Assembly (NCBI GenBank): GCA_052387955.1
Contig: JBQTIQ010000074.1
Span: forward strand, 1-10,588
Direction of reading: 5' to 3'
Source: JBQTIQ01 sp052387955
GTDB lineage: Bacteria; Actinomycetota; Acidimicrobiia; Acidimicrobiales; JACDCH01
DNA: 10,588 bases
How positions within the stretch are numbered: the first letter of the stretch is position 1; each line of letters begins with the position of its first letter. Positions 6,147-10,588 of this stretch are shown in pieces. The notes beneath the pieces are model-generated. The model was not told where the DNA came from. It saw nothing but the letters and a program-made list of their open reading frames with translations, and searched no databases. The position numbers and the translations under genes are program-made.

Positions 6147-8669
6147 TCAGCCGCCGGCGAGGATCTGGTTCAGGGCGCGGTGGTCCTTGAGCCAGCCGGT
6201 GAACTGGACCGGCGTCAGCGGGCGCCCGATCAGGTACCCCTGGGCGGTGTCGCAGCCGGCGGCCACCAAGTCCCGCCAACAGGCGATGTCCTCGACCCCC
6301 TCGGCGGTGACCTGCAGACCCAGGTTGTGGCCCAACTCGATGGTGGACCGCACGATGGCGGCGTCGGCCGGCTCCCGGATCATGGCCCGGACGAAGGACT
6401 GGTCGATCTTGAGCTCGTCGACCGGCAGCGTCTTCAGATAGGCCAACGACGAGTAGCCGGTCCCGAAATCGTCGATGGCGAGCCGGATCCCCATGGCCGA
6501 CAGCCGGTTGAGCCCGGCCACCACCCGGGCCGGGTCGGCGATGATCGTCGTCTCGGTGATCTCGAGCGTCAGCCGCTGGCCCAGATCGCCGTCGGCCACC
6601 AGGGAGGCGATCGTGGTCGACAGGGTCTCGTCGAGCAGGCTGGTGGGCGAGAGGTTGACCGCCACCGAGATGTCCCATCCCTGCGCCGCCCATTGCCGCG
6701 CCTGGCTCAGGGCGGTCCCGAGCACGAACTCGGTGAGCGGGCGCATCAGTCCGGCCCGCTCGGCGGTGGGGATGAACTCGTCGGGACCGACCATGCCCCG
6801 GGTGGGATGGTGCCAGCGCATCAGCGCCTCGGCACCGACCACGGCCCCGCTGCGCAGGTCGACCTTGGGCTGGTACACGACCAGCACCTCGCGGCGTTCG
6901 ACGGCCCGGCGCAGGTCGGCCGCCAACGCCAGGCGTTCGGGGCTGTGGTGGTCGCGGGCGGGGTCGTAGAGGGCGCAGGTCGACCGGTCGTGCTTGGCCG
7001 CGTACATGGCGACGTCGGCCCGCTGGAGCAGCGTCGGCCCGTCCGTCCCATGCTCGGGCGCCCGGGCGATGCCGATGCTGGCCGATATGTCGACGTCGAG
7101 CTCGCCGAGGCGGAAGGGCCGGTCGAGGGCGCCGGCGATGGCCTGGCCGACGGCCTCGAGATGCAGCTGGGTGGTGTCACCCGCCCACACCACCGCGAAC
7201 TCGTCGCCGCCGAGACGAGCGACCAGCCGGCTGCCGACCGCGGCCCCGGCCAGCCGGAGGGCGACGTCGGCCAACAACCGGTCGCCCTGGTGATGGCCGA
7301 GCGTGTCGTTGACGTCCTTGAAGCCGTTGAGGTCGACGAGCAGCACCGCGATCGGCAGTTGGCGAACGGTCAACGCCTCGCTCAGCACCGACTCGAGCTC
7401 GACCCGGTTGGGCAGGCCGGTGAGCGGGTCGTGGCGGGCGTCGTAAGCCCGCTGGTCCGCCTCGTCCCGCAAGCGGCCCACCAGGGCACGGTTGACCAGT
7501 GCCACTGCGGTGTGGGTGGCGAGCGCCTCGAGGAGTTGGCTGTCGGCGGGCCCGATGGAGTCGAGGTCGCCGAGCCGGTTGGCCACCATGAGGGTCCCGA
7601 TCGGGGCTTCGGGGTCGCCCAGACGGGACACGGCGGCGTCACGCAGGTCGCCGTCGTCGTCGCTGGTGGCCCCGGTCGGGGCGCCAGCCATGGCCAGGAG
7701 GCAGCTCGACCGGTCGCCCAGAGCGGCCAGGCGCCGGGCCAGCACGGCCTCGGCCGCCGGGCCGGCGGTGACGTCGACGACGTTGCCCTCGAGGGTGAGG
7801 GCGGTGACCGCGGCGTCCCCCGCCAGCGGGGCCAGGACCAGCTCCGCCCGTTCGGCCCGGAGGATCTCGGCGATCTCGCGGAGCAGCTCGACCGGAGGAG
7901 CGTCACCGGTCAGGAAGCCGTTGACCTTCTCGGTGAACCCGTAGACCTGTTCGAGGTGCTGGTGGCTGTGCCGGAGCTGGCCGTGGGCGTGGTAGGCGAC
8001 ACCCAGCAACACCGACAACCCGGCCAATAGCCACCATGCTTCGGGGCTGGCGACGATGACGGTGGCGGCCAACAGGCCGGCGTTGGCCCCGCCCCACGTG
8101 TTGAGCAGCCCGAACCCGGTAGCGGTGTCGAGCACCCAGGTGTGCTGGCGCTGTTCGACCACCGCGATCACCGCCCCGATCACCACCAGACCGGTCCCGA
8201 GGCCGACGGTGAGAGCGACGACGACGGCCGCCCAGCCCTGGGGGCCGAGGGGATCGGCGCCGCCCAGCACCAGCCGGTGGACCAGCACGATCAGGCCGCA
8301 GTCGAAGGCGAAGTAGCTCAGGTTGAAGACGACCTTCAACCGTGGTTGGCGCCGGTACAGCACGAGCGCGCCGCCCGATCCCACCAGCCGCGCCGCCAGC
8401 ACCAGCAGCGGCGACACCAAGACGAGGCCCAGTGCGAAGGGGATCTCGCTCAACGAGAACGTGTAGGCCTGGCCCCGCACGTGCACGTGCAGCACGCACA
8501 TCTCGCTGGCGGCGAACAAGGCCGCCAGCGCCAACCAGGGCACGGCGTGACCGTCCACCGCCGGCCCCAGCGGGCCCAGGGTGAAGTAGGCCAGGGCGCC
8601 GGCGGCCGAGGCCAGCACCGCGCTCAGGGCGAGGACGGACCCGACGACGTTCGAGGGCCGCGCCGTCAT
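6147..8669 (-). CDS. membrane GAF-GGDEF-EAL protein (diguanylate cyclase/phosphodiesterase)
   Basis: An 840-residue protein that should make and/or break cyclic di-GMP. The N-terminus carries about six hydrophobic helices (roughly 8-29, 43-61, 74-95, 115-135, 145-171, 193-225). A divergent GAF-like sensor domain follows (about 250-405, ending IGTLMVANR..LLEALATHTAVAL). The GGDEF domain (about 410-570) begins HDPLTGLPNR and has an intact GGDEF at 487-491. The inhibitory RxxD site before it is missing (V478 and R481 occupy its ends). The EAL domain (about 590-835) looks complete: EALMRWHHP with E614, NLSPTSLLD, LEITET, DDFGTGYSSL, the lysine and aspartate of LKIDQSFV, TAEGVED and QGYLIGRPL. Both activities are therefore possible, with no product inhibition at the I-site. 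ATG 8669 has no strong Shine-Dalgarno and starts 12 bp after the stop of the upstream protease, so translation may depend on the operon partner. The membrane sensor region does not match a family I can name. Confidence 0.93.
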   Translation of the reverse strand: MTARPSNVVGSVLALSAVLASAAGALAYFTLGPLGPAVDGHAVPWLALAALFAASEMCVLHVHVRGQAYTFSLSEIPFALGLVLVSPLLVLAARLVGSGGALVLYRRQPRLKVVFNLSYFAFDCGLIVLVHRLVLGGADPLGPQGWAAVVVALTVGLGTGLVVIGAVIAVVEQRQHTWVLDTATGFGLLNTWGGANAGLLAATVIVASPEAWWLLAGLSVLLGVAYHAHGQLRHSHQHLEQVYGFTEKVNGFLTGDAPPVELLREIAEILRAERAELVLAPLAGDAAVTALTLEGNVVDVTAGPAAEAVLARRLAALGDRSSCLLAMAGAPTGATSDDDGDLRDAAVSRLGDPEAPIGTLMVANRLGDLDSIGPADSQLLEALATHTAVALVNRALVGRLRDEADQRAYDARHDPLTGLPNRVELESVLSEALTVRQLPIAVLLVDLNGFKDVNDTLGHHQGDRLLADVALRLAGAAVGSRLVARLGGDEFAVVWAGDTTQLHLEAVGQAIAGALDRPFRLGELDVDISASIGIARAPEHGTDGPTLLQRADVAMYAAKHDRSTCALYDPARDHHSPERLALAADLRRAVERREVLVVYQPKVDLRSGAVVGAEALMRWHHPTRGMVGPDEFIPTAERAGLMRPLTEFVLGTALSQARQWAAQGWDISVAVNLSPTSLLDETLSTTIASLVADGDLGQRLTLEITETTIIADPARVVAGLNRLSAMGIRLAIDDFGTGYSSLAYLKTLPVDELKIDQSFVRAMIREPADAAIVRSTIELGHNLGLQVTAEGVEDIACWRDLVAAGCDTAQGYLIGRPLTPVQFTGWLKDHRALNQILAGG

Positions 8670-8681
8670 CGGGGCGCGAAC

Positions 8682-10331
8682 CTACGGTCCCCGGAGCCCG
8701 GGCCAGGCGGAAGCCGACCACGACCCGCCCGACCAGGAGACCCCGGACCAGGACACGCCCGACCACGACAGCCCCGACCACGACAGCCCCGACCACGAGC
8801 CGCCCGACCACGACAGGCCCGACCACGACACCCCCGACCAGGGTTGGCCCAGCACGGTCGTCTCGCCGACCAGGGGCACGCCGCCTACGGCGACGTGCAC
8901 CGACCCGCGGGCTGCCTCCAGCGACCCGGTCCCGGTGCCAGGGGCGAACCGCTGGGCCGCGGCCCCCGGGCGCGGTGCGTCGCCGGCCACCGCCGCAGGG
9001 GCGTGGACCTCGCCCCCCCCTTGGGCGGGCGTTGCCGAGCGGGGCAGGTCGCGACCGGTCGACATCAGGAGGCTCTTGACCTGGTCGGGCTGCAGGGCCG
9101 GACGTTCGGCCACCATGAGAGCGGAGACGCCGGCCACCGCGGCCGCCGCCTGGGACGTGCCCGAACCTCGGAACCCTCCGTCGTCGGTGCGGGCCTCGGG
9201 GGCGGTCTGGTCGATGAACGACCCGGGGACCCGCAGGCTCACGACCGACCGGCCGGGGGCAACGACATCGACTCCCCGGTCGTCGCTGCCGCCGTTGGTG
9301 AAGGCGGCCACGGTGTCGTCGCCGCTGCTGTAGGTGCCGTTGGCCTCCGAAGCTCCCACCGCGACGACGTACGGGTCGAGGGCTGGGTTGTCGAGCGTCG
9401 CCACCGCCTGGCCCCGGTTGCCGGCGGCGGCCACGACCACGATCCCGTGGCGCCACGCCATCTCGGTGGCGTAGGCCAGCGGGTCGATCTGGCTCGGCTG
9501 GGCCCCGTCGGTGCCATAGGCCAGCAACAGGACCCGGATGTTGAGGCCGTCGTCGCTGCGGTGCTGTACCACCCAGTCGACCGCGGCGATCGCCTGGGAG
9601 ACGTCGGCGGCCCCGTCGGCGGCACCGATCTTGACGTTCACCAGGCGCGCCCCGGGGGCGACGGCCTGGACGATCCCGGCCATGTGGGTGCCGTGGCCAT
9701 AGGCGTCGAGGTGGCGAAGGGCAGGGTTGTCCCCGTCGAAGGAGAGGTCGGGCCCGTTGAGGACGGCTCCGACGCCGGGGACCGGGCTGACGCCGGTGTC
9801 GATCACAGCGACGTCGACCCCTTGGCCGGTGGTCGCGCCCCACACCTGGTCGGCACCGACGATCTTGGCCACCTCGGGCAGCCCGAGCTGTTCGAACGAG
9901 CGCCCGCCGTCGTGGTCGCCGAAATCGCCGTCCACGAACCCCGCGAGCTGGTGGTCGGCGGGCACGACCGGGTCGGGCGGGGACAGGTCGAGGCCTGCGT
10001 CCTCGGTCACCTCCATGACGCCGGCGACCGCCCGTAGACGGTCGATGCCCGAGGGGGGGACCTCGGCGGTGAAGCCCCGGATGAGCGGGATCTCGGTGCC
10101 GAGGCGGCCACCGACGAGGGCCACCAGCGCGCCGGGGCTCAACCGGGCGTGGCGGTCGAGGCGGACGATGACGTCGACCGTGGGCCGAGGATCACCCGGC
10201 GAGGCGGCGAAGGCCGATCCCGCCAGCGAGGGCGAGCACGTCACCAGCGGCAGGACCAGCAGCAACCCTCGGGCCCACCGGTGACGCCCGGTACGACGGC
10301 GCCGCTCGACACCTGAACGGTCGGCCCTCAT
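8682..10331 (-). CDS. secreted subtilisin-like serine protease (S8) with WSGxS repeat tail
   Basis: A 549-residue preproprotein. Residues 1-42 are a signal peptide: an Arg-rich start, the hydrophobic GLLLVLPLV, and a likely cut after AFA. Residues about 50-115 resemble a subtilase propeptide (TVDVIVRL, GFTAEVP, VAGVMEVTED). The catalytic domain (about 155-430) has D178 in VAVIDTG, H213 in HGTHMAG, oxyanion N305 in AAAGN and S393 in GSGTSQAAAAVAG, so it should be active. The tail (498-545) holds ten Trp spaced exactly five residues apart, eight of them in perfect WSGxS units. The frame is open upstream to 10559, but ATG 10331 is preferred because it follows a strong purine-rich Shine-Dalgarno (AGGAAGG, 10341-10335) and starts the signal peptide. 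It is the first gene of a probable two-gene operon with the c-di-GMP enzyme. The substrate is unknown; an LVTC segment in the signal peptide is a poor lipobox. Confidence 0.93.
   Translation of the reverse strand: MRADRSGVERRRRTGRHRWARGLLLVLPLVTCSPSLAGSAFAASPGDPRPTVDVIVRLDRHARLSPGALVALVGGRLGTEIPLIRGFTAEVPPSGIDRLRAVAGVMEVTEDAGLDLSPPDPVVPADHQLAGFVDGDFGDHDGGRSFEQLGLPEVAKIVGADQVWGATTGQGVDVAVIDTGVSPVPGVGAVLNGPDLSFDGDNPALRHLDAYGHGTHMAGIVQAVAPGARLVNVKIGAADGAADVSQAIAAVDWVVQHRSDDGLNIRVLLLAYGTDGAQPSQIDPLAYATEMAWRHGIVVVAAAGNRGQAVATLDNPALDPYVVAVGASEANGTYSSGDDTVAAFTNGGSDDRGVDVVAPGRSVVSLRVPGSFIDQTAPEARTDDGGFRGSGTSQAAAAVAGVSALMVAERPALQPDQVKSLLMSTGRDLPRSATPAQGGGEVHAPAAVAGDAPRPGAAAQRFAPGTGTGSLEAARGSVHVAVGGVPLVGETTVLGQPWSGVSWSGLSWSGGSWSGLSWSGLSWSGVSWSGVSWSGGSWSASAWPGLRGP
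8703..8840 (-). repeat. 15-bp coding repeat encoding WSGxS pentapeptides
   Basis: Within the protease gene the minus strand codes a Trp every 15 bp from residue 498 to 543. The units are WSGVS, WSGLS, WSGGS, WSGLS, WSGLS, WSGVS, WSGVS, WSGGS, then a worn WSASA and a final WPG. On the plus strand it appears as repeated CCCGACCACGAC-like blocks. The variable fourth residue is small or aliphatic (V, L or G). Confidence 0.9.
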
Positions 10332-10466
10332 GGTCCTTCCTTCCCTCACGGCGCGACCCGCCCCTGGTCGTCGCCGGCCACGCCGCATCAGCATGCCATG
10401 CGCCCGAACGGCACGGTCAAACGATCGGTTTCTCGACCCAAGCCGTGCGGATGGATCGACTGGCAG

Positions 10467-10498
10467 GTCGCCGTCGCGGCCGCCAGGCCGCCGGCGAC
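10467..10498. repeat. 13-bp bulged hairpin
   Basis: GTCGCCG (10467-10473) pairs with CGGCGAC (10492-10498), and GCGGCC (10476-10481) pairs with GGCCGC (10486-10491). This leaves a 4-nt loop GCCA and a 2-nt TC bulge on one side. It lies about 135 bp upstream of the protease start. It may be a terminator of the next gene outside the window or a regulatory structure; no T-run follows on either strand. Confidence 0.5.
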
Positions 10499-10499
10499 A

Positions 10500-10538
10500 G
10501 TCTGCGGAGGCAGGAGCGAAGCGACGCCCGCAGCAGAC
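10500..10538. repeat. inverted repeat enclosing the GAGCGAAGCGA motif
   Basis: GTCTGC (10500-10505) pairs with GCAGAC (10533-10538). An overlapping alternative pairs CTGCGG (10502-10507) with CCGCAG (10528-10533). The loop contains GAGCGAAGCGA (10514-10524), also present at 6117-6127. The stem is short for its loop, so the structure is tentative. Confidence 0.3.
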
Positions 10539-10588
10539 CGACAAACTCAGTACACCCATTCCCGCAGGAGAGCGTCACCGCGTTCGGC

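Larger units (their letters stand above)
10332..10588. other. upstream region of the protease/c-di-GMP operon
   Basis: Up to the window edge, 257 bp carry no gene I can support. On the minus strand a TTGACC (10420-10415) resembles a -35, but no good -10 lies at the right distance. A small palindrome AAAC-N5-GTTT (10419-10431) overlaps it and could be an operator. Farther out are the hairpin 10467-10498 and a looser inverted repeat 10500-10538. Confidence 0.35.

Noticed and set aside
8703..8840. CRISPR-like array
   Set aside because: The 15-bp period is in frame, codes WSGxS, and has no spacers of unique sequence.
7903..9843. Long alternative minus-strand frame across the protease and c-di-GMP genes
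   Set aside because: It gives Arg/Gly-rich protein without motifs and spans the junction of two well-supported genes in another frame.
10232..10246. Lipoprotein signal (LVTC) in the protease
   Set aside because: Thr just before the Cys is unusual for a lipobox, and a normal signal peptidase site (AFA-A) follows.
10332..10559. N-terminal extension of the protease to 10559
   Set aside because: It would place 76 Arg-rich residues before a good signal peptide; the Shine-Dalgarno directly before 10331 fixes the start.

Overview
The window is very GC-rich, codes densely on both strands and carries typical actinobacterial gene families. High-GC Actinomycetota is the best guess, and Acidimicrobiia-like is possible but not proven by anything here. 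The cues are a crotonase-fold protein, a membrane acyltransferase with an SGNH tail, a subtilase with a Trp-Ser-Gly tail, Calx-beta/IPT surface repeats, and a tRNA gene without an encoded CCA.

Layout. (1) Positions 1-764, plus strand: the C-terminal end of a large, probably surface-exposed Calx-beta/IPT protein that is cut by the window edge. (2) Positions 894-2913: a divergent pair. A short-chain dehydrogenase-like protein (minus) and a catechol 2,3-dioxygenase (plus) are separated by 322 bp. That gap holds a good sigma-70-type promoter for the dehydrogenase-like gene and two copies of an imperfect palindrome that look like regulator sites. The dioxygenase ends in a perfect hairpin overlapping its stop codon. 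(3) Positions 2950-3024, minus: a tRNA-like gene with anticodon UAA (codon UUA, Leu) but a short, class I variable loop. (4) Positions 3078-5914, plus: a crotonase-fold protein that appears to lack both catalytic glutamates, followed closely by a membrane acyltransferase-3 protein with a Thr/Pro linker and an SGNH domain. (5) Positions 5915-6146: a convergent gap with three small hairpins and a short direct repeat. (6) Positions 6147-10331, minus: a secreted subtilisin-like protease with a WSGxS repeat tail, then 12 bp later a membrane GAF-GGDEF-EAL c-di-GMP enzyme, very likely one operon. (7) Positions 10332-10588: the upstream region of that operon, with a strong bulged hairpin.

How the genes fit together. 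The dioxygenase is the one clear catabolic enzyme (meta-cleavage of catechol), and no ferredoxin, hydrolase or other meta-pathway gene lies beside it. The protease/c-di-GMP pair, the acyltransferase and the Calx-beta protein all point to the cell surface (adhesion, matrix, wall polysaccharide), but a shared pathway is inference.

The items most worth a second look are the class I tRNA with a Leu(UAA) anticodon, the two enzyme folds without their catalytic residues (dehydrogenase-like and crotonase-like), the dioxygenase codon use that differs from its neighbours, and the paired operator-like repeats. I saw no CRISPR array, insertion sequence, integrase, toxin-antitoxin pair or recognisable defence system.
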